From: an uncultured Phocaeicola sp.
Lineage (GTDB): Bacteria > Bacteroidota > Bacteroidia > Bacteroidales > Bacteroidaceae
DNA: 64,000 nt
Direction of reading: 5' to 3'
NCBI GenBank assembly: GCA_958434805.1
Contig: CAUBDX010000003.1
Span: 49,762 to 113,761, forward strand
The position numbers were made by a program, and so were the translations under genes. This document shows, in pieces, positions 41,853 through 55,608 of this stretch (positions are counted from its first letter, which is position 1; the number at the start of each line of letters is the position of its first letter). A model generated the notes under the pieces. The model was given only the letters and a program-made list of their open reading frames with translations. It made no database searches and had not been told where the DNA came from.

Positions 41853-44800
41853 TTAGAAATTCAGGTTAAGACCAATAATAAATGAGATAGGACGCGGATA
41901 GAGATTGTTATCGAATCCGTTATTGATTTCGGGGTCGATGCCATCATAGTTTGAAATGGTGAAAACATTCGATACGGTTCCATATACGCGTCCATTCAAA
42001 CCGCGATAGCTTCCGTTCTTGAAGAGATTGGAAAAGCTGTATCCTAAAGTGATGTTGTCACACTTCAAGAATGAGGCGTTACGCACCCAGTAGTCCGAAG
42101 CTTTGGCGGTAATTTCGTAAGTTTGCCAATTTCTGGCTACAGCGTCTACCGGACGGTTAGACAGGTAATTCAAAGAGTTGGACCATACTTCACCAGGATT
42201 CATGTTGCTCCATCCGGCGTTGATTCCATCATAAACATAGTTACCTAGACTGGCACGCAGTGAGAATCCGAAGTCCCAATTTTTGTATTCCAGGCGGGAG
42301 GAAAGCCCCATAGTTACGTCGGGAGCAGCATTTTTATAAAGGTATTTGTCATTTTCGGTAATCTTACCGTCACCGTCCCGGTCTACTACTGCATTTTCTA
42401 TCGGGTTGCCTTGTGGGTCATATACTTGTTGGTATACATAGAATGAATTAGCTGGATACCCTACTTGATTGTATTGCAGATAAAAACCCGAACCTTGACC
42501 TACTTTGATATCGGTATTGGCTACAGGAGCACCACTATCGGATACACCACTTAGATCGGTAATCTCATTCTTATTATAAGTAAGGTTATAATTAATAGTC
42601 CATATTAAGTCATTGTTTACAATGGGTTTCCAGTCTAAGGCAAATTCGATGCCTTTATTTTCCAACGAACCGATATTTTGCCATGCTTGATTTCTATAGC
42701 CAGCCATGGACGCTAATGGTGCATAGTTCAGCAAATCTTCGGTTTTACGGTAATAAGCATCAATACTGGCTGTCAGCCGTTGATCCATAATACCAAAATC
42801 AACCCCAATATTATAGGTAGTAGTGGTTTCCCATTTTAAATCAGGAGTATAGTTGTCCGGGCGGTATAGGGTTCCGTTACCTATCAGTGGATAAAAACCG
42901 TTAGTACCTGTGCTTACTGAGTATGTGGGAATCCAGTTATAATTGTTAATTTTTTCTCCTGCCTGTTGACCTGTCATGCCCCAGCCTAAGCGAAGTTTCA
43001 AGTCAGATATCCAAGATATGTCTTTTAGGAAGTTTTCTTCTTTTGCTTTCCAAGCTAAGGCTACAGACGGGAACCACGCCCAATGGTCTTTGAAGCGTGA
43101 AGTTCCATCATCGCGAACGGTAGCTGTAAGATAGTAACGGTTCATAAGTATGTAGTTGGCACGTCCGAAGAAGGAAACCAAATAACTGTCGGTCTTGTAT
43201 TGATACGGAGTGTGAGGACGCTCTGTGCCGGCTAATGTGGGGTCATCGTTCGTCATCGGATAACGACCTACGTAGTCACTGTTTGTGCTTTTCCAAAAAT
43301 GTTGCCATTCGTAACCTCCCATAATATCAAAATGGTGGTTATCATTAAAGTCTTTATAATATTGGGCGTATGCATTCAATGAAAGGTTGCGTTTTAGGAT
43401 ACTTTCACCTCCAACAGAACCATAATACATGGCACTAGGGGAAGCAGTAGATTTATTCTGTGCTTGGCGTCCTTTGGAAACATCGGCACCTAGAGATAAA
43501 TGAAGGCGAAGGTCTTCAAGACCATGTACTTTATAGTCGATATCGGCACTTCCCACAAAGGCGCGGCTGTGGGCAACTTCTGTGTTAAAAGCAAGCATGG
43601 CTAATGGGTTGGCACATTCTGCCGTGCTGTTATAGATGAACGGCCATGTGGAGTCGCCTAATGATGCGGCTGATGACCATTGGAAAAATCCCCCATAATT
43701 TTGTAATGTCTGATCCAATGCATTGCCGAATTGGGCTTTGTGATATTCGGATGTGAAATTATAAGGATCTTGGGTAGGGTCCATCTTTACAGCAGCACCT
43801 ACGGCTCCACCGTCGGCATATGCAGAACGTGCGTACATTCCTTTCGCATTGAGGTTCATAGTCAAATGATCGTCAAAAAAAGACGGATTAAGATTCAATG
43901 CAGCTGTGACACGTTTGAAATCAGAATTTTTCAAGATACCTTCTTGATTGGTGAAACCTACAGATACACGATAAGGAAGGTCTTTTACTGCACCCGATAC
44001 GGTTATATTGTGGTCATGACTGAGAGCGGTACGGTAAATAAGATCTTGCCAGTCGGTGTTGGCTGTACCCATGGCACGATAAGCATCGCTGTTTTCTCCG
44101 TATAAATCGGTGATAAGTTGACGGTATTGGTTGCTGTCAAGTACATCAACTGTTCCTTTTTTCTGACTCAATGTGACACTACCTGAATAGGAAACTGAAG
44201 GCTTTTGCCCTTTGCGTCCCTTTTTAGTAGTGATGATGATAACACCGTTTGAGCCGCGTGAACCGTAGATAGCAGTGGCTGAAGCGTCTTTTAATACGTT
44301 GAATGATTCGATATCCTGCGGATTAATCATGGCTAGTTTGTTAGAGAGGCCTTTTACTCCCTCATTGTCCATAGCCATACCATCAATAACAATTAGAGGG
44401 TCATTAGATGCGTTCAGTGAAGAACCGCCACGTATACGAATCTGGGCGCCACTGCCTGGGGCACCATCATTACTTGTTACATTGACACCGGCTATTTTCC
44501 CAGAAATCATATCCTGTGCGTTTATTACTAAGCCTTTGTTCTTTCCATCCGGTTTCATGGCTGTTACCGAACCGGTCAGGTCATTCTTTTTAGCCACACC
44601 ATAACCGATAACGACTACTTCTTCCAAAGTTTCCGTATCATCTTTCAGTATCACATTTAGTGAAGTAGCAGCCGGAAGTTCCTGGGTCAGGTATCCGATA
44701 AACGAAATAACAATTATATCACCTTTATTGGCGTTTAACAGGAAGTTACCGTCAAAATCAGTGATAGTACCATTGGTTGTTCCTTTTACCACAACATTGG

Positions 44801-44933
44801 CACCGATAATTGGTTCGCCTGTTGTGTCCTTTACAAGTCCTTTGACAGTCATTTGCTGGGCAAATGCGTCTATGGACAAGAAGCATCCTACTATCAGTGT
44901 GAGTAGGATCTTGAACATCAAGTTTCTTTTCAT
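41853..44933 (-). CDS. susC: Starch TonB-dependent outer membrane transporter SusC
   Basis: Imports malto-oligosaccharides across the outer membrane. 1026 residues: signal peptide ending DAFAQQ, carboxypeptidase-like domain (GLVKDTTGEPIIGANVV), TonB box (EEVVVIGYG), plug with DPLIVIDGMA and YGSRGSNGVIIITTKKG, and a barrel ending NLNF. First gene of a unit running through susD, E, F, G and GH53, with a SusR-type promoter upstream. Confidence 0.96.
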   Translation of the reverse strand: MKRNLMFKILLTLIVGCFLSIDAFAQQMTVKGLVKDTTGEPIIGANVVVKGTTNGTITDFDGNFLLNANKGDIIVISFIGYLTQELPAATSLNVILKDDTETLEEVVVIGYGVAKKNDLTGSVTAMKPDGKNKGLVINAQDMISGKIAGVNVTSNDGAPGSGAQIRIRGGSSLNASNDPLIVIDGMAMDNEGVKGLSNKLAMINPQDIESFNVLKDASATAIYGSRGSNGVIIITTKKGRKGQKPSVSYSGSVTLSQKKGTVDVLDSNQYRQLITDLYGENSDAYRAMGTANTDWQDLIYRTALSHDHNITVSGAVKDLPYRVSVGFTNQEGILKNSDFKRVTAALNLNPSFFDDHLTMNLNAKGMYARSAYADGGAVGAAVKMDPTQDPYNFTSEYHKAQFGNALDQTLQNYGGFFQWSSAASLGDSTWPFIYNSTAECANPLAMLAFNTEVAHSRAFVGSADIDYKVHGLEDLRLHLSLGADVSKGRQAQNKSTASPSAMYYGSVGGESILKRNLSLNAYAQYYKDFNDNHHFDIMGGYEWQHFWKSTNSDYVGRYPMTNDDPTLAGTERPHTPYQYKTDSYLVSFFGRANYILMNRYYLTATVRDDGTSRFKDHWAWFPSVALAWKAKEENFLKDISWISDLKLRLGWGMTGQQAGEKINNYNWIPTYSVSTGTNGFYPLIGNGTLYRPDNYTPDLKWETTTTYNIGVDFGIMDQRLTASIDAYYRKTEDLLNYAPLASMAGYRNQAWQNIGSLENKGIEFALDWKPIVNNDLIWTINYNLTYNKNEITDLSGVSDSGAPVANTDIKVGQGSGFYLQYNQVGYPANSFYVYQQVYDPQGNPIENAVVDRDGDGKITENDKYLYKNAAPDVTMGLSSRLEYKNWDFGFSLRASLGNYVYDGINAGWSNMNPGEVWSNSLNYLSNRPVDAVARNWQTYEITAKASDYWVRNASFLKCDNITLGYSFSNLFKNGSYRGLNGRVYGTVSNVFTISNYDGIDPEINNGFDNNLYPRPISFIIGLNLNF

Positions 44934-45332
44934 GTCTTTAAATTTAAAGTTAAATAATTATTTCAAGTTTATATTCTCAGTTAAAAAATACCTATTGAAA
45001 ACTGTTTTCCCAAACAACCTGATTTTCTAATCAATCTCTGTTATAATGTATGTTTTTACCTTTTAGAATGATTGGCGGCTGCTTTAGCTAACCATCATCC
45101 TCACTTACTTTTTGTTTTGTTTGTTACAAATGTAGCGGTCTTATAAAGCGATTTTTGAGATAAGAATAAAAATATAAATGATTTAGTGCTAGTGCAAATC
45201 ATATATAATTGATTCATAGTATAATATACTGATTGGCTTATCTTAAAAATATAACTATATGTGAACTGTTCAAGGCTCATTCGGCTACATTTTATGAGGA
45301 TTAATGTTAACTGTTTGTCAAAAGATCACTTT
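44934..45332. other. susB-susC intergenic region, regulatory
   Basis: 399 nt without a gene. The half near susC carries the shared SusR-type promoter described separately (45127-45180). The remaining A/T-rich sequence shows no further element I can name. Confidence 0.6.
45127..45180 (-). promoter_or_regulatory. susC promoter with conserved SusR-type box
   Basis: Minus-strand TACATTTG (45127-45134) is the -7 element. An 18-bp box, AGAATAAAAATATAAATG on the plus strand (45163-45180), lies 28 nt upstream of it. The identical box at identical distance precedes susA. A SusR binding site is inferred. Confidence 0.7.
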
Positions 45333-49453
<4,121 letters not shown>

Positions 49454-49487
49454 TTAGTGTTTATATCTTCATTTCATTTGGATGTTG

Positions 49488-49541
49488 CAAATGTAGGAGT
49501 GGAATAGCTGAGATTTGAGTACTAGAATAAAAATATAAATG
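49488..49541 (-). promoter_or_regulatory. susA promoter with conserved SusR-type box
   Basis: Minus-strand TACATTTG (49488-49495) and the 18-bp box AGAATAAAAATATAAATG (plus strand, 49524-49541) 28 nt upstream. Same arrangement as at susC. No clear -33 element, as expected if an activator is required. Confidence 0.7.
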
Positions 49542-49608
49542 TTTTATAGACTCAACTTATTGATAATTAGGCATATTTGTCTTTGCTGTATTGCTGAAAA
49601 TATAAACG

Positions 49609-49666
49609 TCAATGAAAATATTTTCGTTGAAAAACTTTATTCTAATTACTTATATTTATATATTTG
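49609..49666 (+). promoter_or_regulatory. susR promoter with upstream palindrome
   Basis: TATATTTG at 49659-49666, 23 nt before the start codon. A 22-nt near-perfect palindrome (49609-49630, core GAAAATATTTTC) ends 28 nt upstream of the -7 element, the same distance as the boxes at susA and susC. Confidence 0.5.
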
Positions 49667-49689
49667 TGAATCTATAATAAGTATATAAG

Positions 49690-51285
49690 ATGAAGAATGT
49701 AACCTATTTCTTTATATTGTTTTTGTTGACTTTGACAACTCCTTTGTTTGCTGATAAAAACAGCAATGAAGAAGTGTTGAAAAGGTTGGATCGGGTCATA
49801 GATAATAAGACCGCTTGTCATGTGCAGAAGGAAAAAGAGATTGTGGATTTAAAGCAACGTCTTCACCGTTCTAAAGATAATAGGGAGAAATATGAACTTT
49901 GCGGTTCTTTGTTTAACGCTTATCTGCATTATCAAGCTGATTCCGCATTGTATTATATTAATGGAAAAATGAATTTGTTGCCTCTGTTGAATCATCCGGA
50001 GTTAAAGAATGAGATTGTCATTAACCGTGCCGAGGTGATGGGGGTGATGGGAATGTATAACGAGGCTTTGGAACAATTGGAGCGGGTAGACCCGTTGGAA
50101 TTGGAACGGGAGACTTTGGCTTATTATTACCGGACCTATCGGGCTTATTATGGTTGGGTGGCCGATTATACCACCAATGATGCCGAAAAAGTGAAATATT
50201 TGAAAAAGACCGATGCTTACAGGGATTCTATTCTTATTGCTACTGATCCTTGTGTAGACAGGAGCATTGTATGGGCCGAGAAAAAGATTATTAATGGCAA
50301 GGTGGATTCTGCTTTGGTTATATTGTCGGACCTATTGAAAGAAACGCCGGATGAACGGCAAAAAGGGTATATTTACTATACTTTATCCGAGGCTTACGAT
50401 ATGCGGGGAGATATTCAGAAAGAAATTTATTATCTGGCCTTGACCGCTATTACAGATTTGAAATCGTCTATTCGTGAATATGCATCCTTACAGAAATTGG
50501 CTCAACTGATGTATGAGGTAGGTGATTTGGATCGTGCCTATAAGTATTTGAATTGTTCAATGGAGGATGCGGTAGCCTGTAATGCCCGTTTGCGGTTTAT
50601 TGAGGTAACGCAGTTCTTTCCTATTATTGATAAAGCATATAAATTGAAAGAAGAAAAAGAGAGGCAGATTTCCCGTACTCTTTTAATCAGTGTCAGTTTG
50701 CTTTCTTTATTTTTGCTTGCTGCTATTTTTTATCTGTACCGATGGATGAAGAAATTATCAGTGATGCGCCGTAATCTGAGTCTGGCTAATCAACAGATGC
50801 AGGAAGTAAATGCTGAGTTGGCACAGACGGGGAAGATCAAGGAAGTATACATTGCCCGTTATTTGGACAGATGTGTGATTTATCTGGACAAGTTGGAGTT
50901 TTATCGTCGTTCTTTGGCGAAACTGGCAATGGCCTCCCGTATAGACGATTTGTTTAAAGCGATTAAATCCGAGCAGTTCATACGAGATGAACGGAAGGAT
51001 TTTTATAATGAGTTTGATAAGTCTTTCCTGGAGTTATTTCCTCATTTCATTACTTCTTTTAATGAGTTATTGGTAGAGGAAGGAAGAATATATCCCAAAT
51101 CGGGCGAGTTGCTGACTACGGAATTGCGTATATTTGCTTTGATCCGTCTGGGAGTAACTGATAGTAATCGGATTGCCCATTTCTTGGGGTATTCTTTGGC
51201 AACGATTTATAATTATCGCAGCAAGATGCGTAATAAGGCGATAGGAAACAAGGAAACTTTTGAACAGGAAGTGATGAACTTGTAG
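49690..51285 (+). CDS. susR: Starch-responsive membrane transcription regulator SusR
   Basis: Activator of the sus genes that responds to maltose or larger oligomers. 531 residues: signal-like N-terminus, TPR-like helical region (about residues 30-320, presumed periplasmic), one transmembrane helix ([21 protein letters not shown], about residues 330-350), coiled coil, then a cytoplasmic C-terminal DNA-binding region ([22 protein letters not shown], about residues 475-520). Position divergent from susA is that of susR in B. thetaiotaomicron. Confidence 0.92.
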   Translation: MKNVTYFFILFLLTLTTPLFADKNSNEEVLKRLDRVIDNKTACHVQKEKEIVDLKQRLHRSKDNREKYELCGSLFNAYLHYQADSALYYINGKMNLLPLLNHPELKNEIVINRAEVMGVMGMYNEALEQLERVDPLELERETLAYYYRTYRAYYGWVADYTTNDAEKVKYLKKTDAYRDSILIATDPCVDRSIVWAEKKIINGKVDSALVILSDLLKETPDERQKGYIYYTLSEAYDMRGDIQKEIYYLALTAITDLKSSIREYASLQKLAQLMYEVGDLDRAYKYLNCSMEDAVACNARLRFIEVTQFFPIIDKAYKLKEEKERQISRTLLISVSLLSLFLLAAIFYLYRWMKKLSVMRRNLSLANQQMQEVNAELAQTGKIKEVYIARYLDRCVIYLDKLEFYRRSLAKLAMASRIDDLFKAIKSEQFIRDERKDFYNEFDKSFLELFPHFITSFNELLVEEGRIYPKSGELLTTELRIFALIRLGVTDSNRIAHFLGYSLATIYNYRSKMRNKAIGNKETFEQEVMNL

Positions 51286-51774
51286 AGATAGGGGGACTTT
51301 TTAATTATAATTGTAATGTGAATTAGAGAAACAATGAGGTTTAAATCGATATAACCGAAGGTTTTCATACTCATATGGAGTTTATACTGAAATGGTGTAC
51401 TTTCAAAATCTGCATGGTCTTTTCAGAGCTTCTTGTGGATGAAAAGAAATTCTTATATTTATTATTGTCTTTGCGGATACAGAATTGAGCTGTTCTGCCT
51501 TTTCTCCATTATAATACCGAGGAACTGGCTTATTGAGTAGTTGCATTGTTAAGACATTAGTATCTGATACTATGTATGCGATAGGGGTATAAGGTGGTTT
51601 TTCTACAAAATCAAAGTTTTATTTTTTTGAGAGCTTTTTTGATTCAAATAAATTAAAAGAAAGCGAGGAAAGAAGTATTCCGGTATGCGGAAACACCTTT
51701 CCTCGCTTGGGAGAAGTTTATCTATATTCTAATATGAAGATATTACTATCTTTTTCATAGGATTAGATAAATAA
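51286..51774. other. 489-nt gene-free region after susR
   Basis: Apart from the terminator at 51661-51708 I see no gene, repeat or clear promoter. No convincing susR terminator is visible. Confidence 0.5.
51661..51708 (-). terminator. Terminator of the S-layer-like gene
   Basis: 12-bp perfect outer stem AAGCGAGGAAAG / CTTTCCTCGCTT (51661-51672 and 51697-51708) with an inner stem TTCCG/CGGAA. The minus strand continues T-rich. Confidence 0.8.
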
Positions 51775-54345
51775 TTAAACTGCTGCATTAACTGTGATTT
51801 CTACAGGTACAGTTACATTTACTGTTTCACCCTTGGAATTCTTCACATTTGTGAATGTCAATTTAATGGTAACCTTTGTTGACTGAGAAATCATAGTATC
51901 CGCAGTTGTAATCTTGATATCATAACGTGTTACATTATTCGGATTATCAGCAGTTCCAATATTAACTGTACGTTCTACAAGTGCTGCACTCTTAATCAAG
52001 TTGTTTCCTTCTGTTATCGTTACAGTAGAATTGTTATCTACAGTGTAAGCATCTCCTGCGAAATCTATCAGTTTGTAAGTCAAAGCACCAGAAGCAGCGT
52101 TTCTGTAGTCATAAACTGTTACTGATTTGCCGGCACACATTACTGCTACATTACCGATAACGATGTCATCACCCTTAAGAGTAGCGAAGTTAACTTTCAA
52201 GTTTTCGATACCATAAGTACGGGATGTATTTTCTCCGCTTGCATTCTTAGCGTAAGAAGTATCAGTTCCCAAGAAGCTAATCTTCAAGTTTTTAATAGTA
52301 TAAACTGTGTTCTTCTTACCGTCATCCTTTAAGGTTACAACACCATTTTCGATCTTAATCTTGTCATTACCTGTTGCCGGTGCGGCATTTTCTGTAACCA
52401 AAGTAGCGTTAGCACCTTTGAAGAAGGTATTCAATGTAATGCTATTTTGCTCTACAACTTTCAATACGCCATTGCTATAGTATTGAGCATCCCATGTAAC
52501 GTGGCTGTTAATTTCTTCTGCAGTCGGTTTCGCGATAGTAAACGGAATTTCGACAGTCTGACGCAGATTGCCCTTCTTGTCCTTCATTTCGATAACAGCT
52601 TTCAATGTACCATTGCCCAAAGTAATACCTGCATATTCTTCATTAAACTGAATCTTCACTTTAGAGAAGTTAGACATATTAACCTTACCATTGTCATTGC
52701 TGTTGTTAGCATTCAAAAGAATAGCGGTCTTAAACAATTGGGTTGTTACATCGATTCCGTCTTCTTTTACTGATTCGCCATATTCATTCAGCTCATCCCA
52801 AATCAGTTTCACATTGTTTGTGAAGTTTGCCATATCATCATTCCATACCAGACGGTCATCGGCTGTAGGAGCAACTTTTGCAAAGTAAGGAGCAAAGTCT
52901 GCAATGATGAATTGGTTAGCAATCTTTTGTCCGGCCGCGTTTGTGTAAGTAGCAACTGCGTTATGAGCTTGTTCTGCTAATATGATTTCAGTTGTTTCAG
53001 GAGCTTCTTTACCAAAGGTTACAGTTACAGGGTCACTAATCACAACCATAGCCGTGTTTGTTACCTGGCGAACAGTAAATTTCACTGCTTGGCCTTTGAT
53101 AGTTTCCTTGTATGAGAAAGTCATACCATCAATAGAAATACCATATCTTACAGAGTCAGCTTTGGCTTCATCGTCTGCCATGACCAAATATGAATCGTAG
53201 ATGTCTCCGGCTTCTTCAGGAACAATTGTTACAGGTTCTCCTATAGATTCAACAGGAATAGTTCTGTCTTTGAATGTAGCACCGTTTTTATTATTAGCTT
53301 GCTTCAATTCTACACCATAATTATAAATTGAGCGTACATTTTCGCTAGCAACCAGTGATAGTGCTTTTCCTTTAATGTTTTTCTCATAGGTTTTCATTTC
53401 AGCAGGAGTCATATCCTTTAATGAATAAGGAATTGCAAAAACGCCACTTTCTGAAATAGCTCTGCTGTTGCTGATGGCATCATTGGTAGGAACAGGAGTA
53501 CCGAATACAACCGGAGCTTCGTCACCTTTCGTGTTAACCAACTTAAAGTTCAGTTTAGAGATGTCGTAATTAGAAGGAACGACTTGTACATAAACATAGT
53601 CTTGGTTGGCAGTCAACATATATTGCCCCTTAGCCGGCATAGCCTTGCTTCCATCCCATGTAGCTTCTTTAACTTGACCCTCTTTATTTATGTGCAGACC
53701 ATTGAAACGATGGTAATTAATGTCTAAATTTTCACCAAGGACTACAATCTGACCTAGATCGGCAGCCATCGGCAGGCGAATCTCCAATGGTTCTTTACCA
53801 TTTTCATCATAAATCACCAAGATGTTGTAGTTTGGATCTGTAGGATCAGTATAGTAGAAAGGAATATTTGCAGCAGGAGCGGTAGCGCCGGCAAATTCTT
53901 CAAATTCTGTACCGTTCCACAAATACCACTTGCCGTTTTCCTTTTTCACTTCAGGCTGAGCATCCTTGCCCGGTTCACCCTGTGCGCCGTCCTGGCCTAC
54001 AGCTTTAACGGTAGTTTTCTCACCGTTGCATACCCAAAAACCATCTTCCGAGATAGTCCATTCTGTACCTGCAGCACCTGCTTCACCGTCCTTACCGTTG
54101 GTAATGGTGTAGCTGCTACCGTCATTGAAAGCAACAGTGAAACCGCCTGTGGCAGGAGTTACAGAAGTAATCCAGTTGGCAGCATTGATTTTTGCTTCCA
54201 AGTCTTTGATTTGACTTTCGATGCCATCCACGCGTGAAGTCAGCTCGTCAATGTCATCATCGTAGTCTTTACAAGACACAAATGTTCCTGTTGACGAAAC
54301 CATCAAGGCTCCGAACAGGATTGCACTTAAAAACTTTTTGTTCAT
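51775..54345 (-). CDS. S-layer-like surface lipoprotein (DUF4988/PL29 N-terminal type)
   Basis: 856 residues. N-terminus MNKKFLSAILFGALMVSSTG with lipobox FVSC and the acidic KDYDDDIDEL that directs Bacteroides lipoproteins to the surface. A short coiled coil (LTSRVDGIESQIKDLEAKIN, about residues 36-55) and two collagen-like GxxGxx stretches (GKDGEAG, GAQGEPGKD, about residues 84-130) follow, then long beta-sandwich repeats up to the C-terminus. The opening is the type seen in the phase-variable S-layer-like lipoproteins of B. thetaiotaomicron (BT1927 family), where such proteins affect phage and complement resistance. Sequence resemblance is partly from memory, so the link is probable. No enzymatic motif is seen. 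An AraC-type gene lies 73 nt upstream on the same strand. Confidence 0.75.
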   Translation of the reverse strand: MNKKFLSAILFGALMVSSTGTFVSCKDYDDDIDELTSRVDGIESQIKDLEAKINAANWITSVTPATGGFTVAFNDGSSYTITNGKDGEAGAAGTEWTISEDGFWVCNGEKTTVKAVGQDGAQGEPGKDAQPEVKKENGKWYLWNGTEFEEFAGATAPAANIPFYYTDPTDPNYNILVIYDENGKEPLEIRLPMAADLGQIVVLGENLDINYHRFNGLHINKEGQVKEATWDGSKAMPAKGQYMLTANQDYVYVQVVPSNYDISKLNFKLVNTKGDEAPVVFGTPVPTNDAISNSRAISESGVFAIPYSLKDMTPAEMKTYEKNIKGKALSLVASENVRSIYNYGVELKQANNKNGATFKDRTIPVESIGEPVTIVPEEAGDIYDSYLVMADDEAKADSVRYGISIDGMTFSYKETIKGQAVKFTVRQVTNTAMVVISDPVTVTFGKEAPETTEIILAEQAHNAVATYTNAAGQKIANQFIIADFAPYFAKVAPTADDRLVWNDDMANFTNNVKLIWDELNEYGESVKEDGIDVTTQLFKTAILLNANNSNDNGKVNMSNFSKVKIQFNEEYAGITLGNGTLKAVIEMKDKKGNLRQTVEIPFTIAKPTAEEINSHVTWDAQYYSNGVLKVVEQNSITLNTFFKGANATLVTENAAPATGNDKIKIENGVVTLKDDGKKNTVYTIKNLKISFLGTDTSYAKNASGENTSRTYGIENLKVNFATLKGDDIVIGNVAVMCAGKSVTVYDYRNAASGALTYKLIDFAGDAYTVDNNSTVTITEGNNLIKSAALVERTVNIGTADNPNNVTRYDIKITTADTMISQSTKVTIKLTFTNVKNSKGETVNVTVPVEITVNAAV

Positions 54346-54356
54346 AATAGAAAAAC

Positions 54357-54376
54357 TTTAAATTTATAAATTTAAA
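54357..54376. repeat. Perfect 20-bp A/T palindrome in the S-layer-like leader
   Basis: TTTAAATTTATAAATTTAAA ends 12 nt before the start codon of the S-layer-like gene on the minus strand. It could influence translation or message stability. Confidence 0.5.
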
Positions 54377-54418
54377 AAAACTAAAATTGGTTATACATAC
54401 CATTTATTATAAAAGGAC

Positions 54419-54904
54419 TTAATTGTTTTCCTCCTGTTTCAGCGGATTCCTCTCGTGTGCCACATACTGCCGGGGCGTCATGCCCGTCACTTTTCCGAAC
54501 GCCACATAGAAAGGGCTTTTCGAACCGAAGCCGCTGCGTACGGGAACTTCCTCTATAGGGCATCGTCCGCTGCGGAGCAGCTCTTTGGCGTATTCCACTC
54601 GGTAAGTGTTTACTAGTTCTTTCAGGTTGCAGCCGAAATAGCGGTTCACCACATTACTTAAATAAGTCTGGTTTGTCTCCAGCATCGCACTCAGTGTCTT
54701 CAGCGAAAGAGAGGAATCGAGGAATACTTGACGCACTTCCATCAGGTATAATATACCTTTATATATAAGAGCGTCTATCCGGCGGACGTCCGTCCGCAAC
54801 GCAAACTCCTTCTCCCATCGGCGAGAGGCGGCACGATAGAGCAAAGTCTTTTGGCGCACCGAAGTGTAGCGGGTCTTTTTACGTCGCAGAAACAGGTATT
54901 CCAT
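54419..54904 (-). CDS. Small AraC-type HTH regulator
   Basis: 161 residues, essentially a free-standing AraC/XylS DNA-binding domain. Two helix-turn-helix units: LSLKTLSAMLETNQTYLSNVV with YFGCNLKELVNTYRVEYAKEL, then PIEEVPVRSGFGSKSPFYVAF and the closing VTGMTPRQYVAHE. The usual N-terminal ligand-binding domain is replaced by about 55 basic residues, so it may not sense a small molecule. It lies between the candidate invertible promoter and the S-layer-like gene and is probably co-transcribed with the latter. Confidence 0.85.
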   Translation of the reverse strand: MEYLFLRRKKTRYTSVRQKTLLYRAASRRWEKEFALRTDVRRIDALIYKGILYLMEVRQVFLDSSLSLKTLSAMLETNQTYLSNVVNRYFGCNLKELVNTYRVEYAKELLRSGRCPIEEVPVRSGFGSKSPFYVAFGKVTGMTPRQYVAHERNPLKQEENN

Positions 54905-54934
54905 TCAATTCTTTTTTCGTTTTTTATTTGCTTA

Positions 54935-54959
54935 TTTTGTCGATCTCTTAGTAAGAGAT
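54935..54959 (+). repeat. Inverted repeat left (IRL) of a candidate invertible promoter
   Basis: 25-nt site with core ATCTCTTAGTAAGAGAT. It matches the inverse of 55132-55156 at 24 of 25 positions; the central G versus C fixes the orientation. The site itself sits in a 35-nt palindrome (54934-54968). Confidence 0.75.
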
Positions 54960-55131
54960 CGACAAAATAGATGTAATATGCATAAAATCAAATAATTAAA
55001 TCAGTGAGAAGTGGGCTGTTGAGAGAAAGATTAAATAAGAAAAAAGGCTTTTTTTTGCTTTAGATCGTATTTTTTTAATGAAAAGTGTATTAGTTATCAA
55101 AACTTTCCTTATTTTTGCACGAGAATTATAT
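54960..55131. promoter_or_regulatory. 172-bp candidate invertible segment
   Basis: Flanked by the inverted repeats 54935-54959 and 55132-55156. It holds a promoter-like TATTTTTG on the plus strand at 55110-55117, pointing away from the AraC and S-layer-like genes. Inverted, it would point at them with a leader of about 60 nt. Size and layout match known Bacteroides invertible promoters. No invertase gene is in the window. Confidence 0.65.
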
Positions 55132-55156
55132 ATCTCTTACTAAGAGATCGATAAAA
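55132..55156 (-). repeat. Inverted repeat right (IRR) of a candidate invertible promoter
   Basis: Inverse copy of the site at 54935-54959, with core ATCTCTTACTAAGAGAT on the plus strand (55132-55148) followed by CGATAAAA. Confidence 0.75.
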
Positions 55157-55608
55157 ACCTATCTTGTATTTTGTAGTCTAAACAGGTAAAAATCAATTAT
55201 TTATATCTTCGTTTTATTATATACTTGGGCGCAGAATGTAACTCATGTGTCAGAAATGAGTACCGCTTTGTACTTTATTATATGGCGTATGATTTTTTCT
55301 ATCGGCATCCAGAATTCATGGAGAAGTTGGAATAATGCTGGACGGAATGAAGATGAATGTGTCAAAACCAAAATGACAGCTTTGAAAAGTTGCAGATAGT
55401 AATTATAACGCGTAAAAGGGTCGTATCAAACTCTGTATTGAGTAATGATACGATCCTTTCTTTAGTCTTTTAGGATGCTCAAATTTCAGATTATAAGTTC
55501 ATGTTTTCAAAAACAGAGTTTTGACACCGCGGAGTGAATTTCAGTTTCGGGAAACAGAACATTGAACGGTGGTGATGGAATGAGCATATATTACTTTCGG
55601 GAAATGCT
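55157..55608. other. Gene-free region right of the invertible segment
   Basis: No gene I can support. It holds one strong hairpin (55415-55459). A plus-strand frame of about 70 codons from 55187 has no start codon until codon 23 or so and is not convincing. Confidence 0.5.
55415..55459 (+). terminator. Hairpin terminator facing the current direction of the invertible promoter
   Basis: AAAGGGTCGTATCA (55415-55428) pairs with TGATACGATCCTTT (55446-55459), one wobble pair, followed by a T-rich stretch. It could end any transcript from the promoter in its present orientation. Confidence 0.65.

Noticed and set aside
54381..54563. 60-codon minus-strand frame overlapping the AraC-type gene
   Set aside because: Out-of-frame shadow; the AraC frame has clear HTH motifs.
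54942..55156. CRISPR-like pair of repeats
   Set aside because: Only two copies in inverted orientation with no spacers and no cas genes; fits an invertible segment better.
55187..55402. Plus-strand frame downstream of the invertible promoter (KSIIYIFVLLYTWAQ...)
   Set aside because: No start codon before the hydrophobic segment, no ribosome binding site, and no similarity recognised; kept only as a region note.
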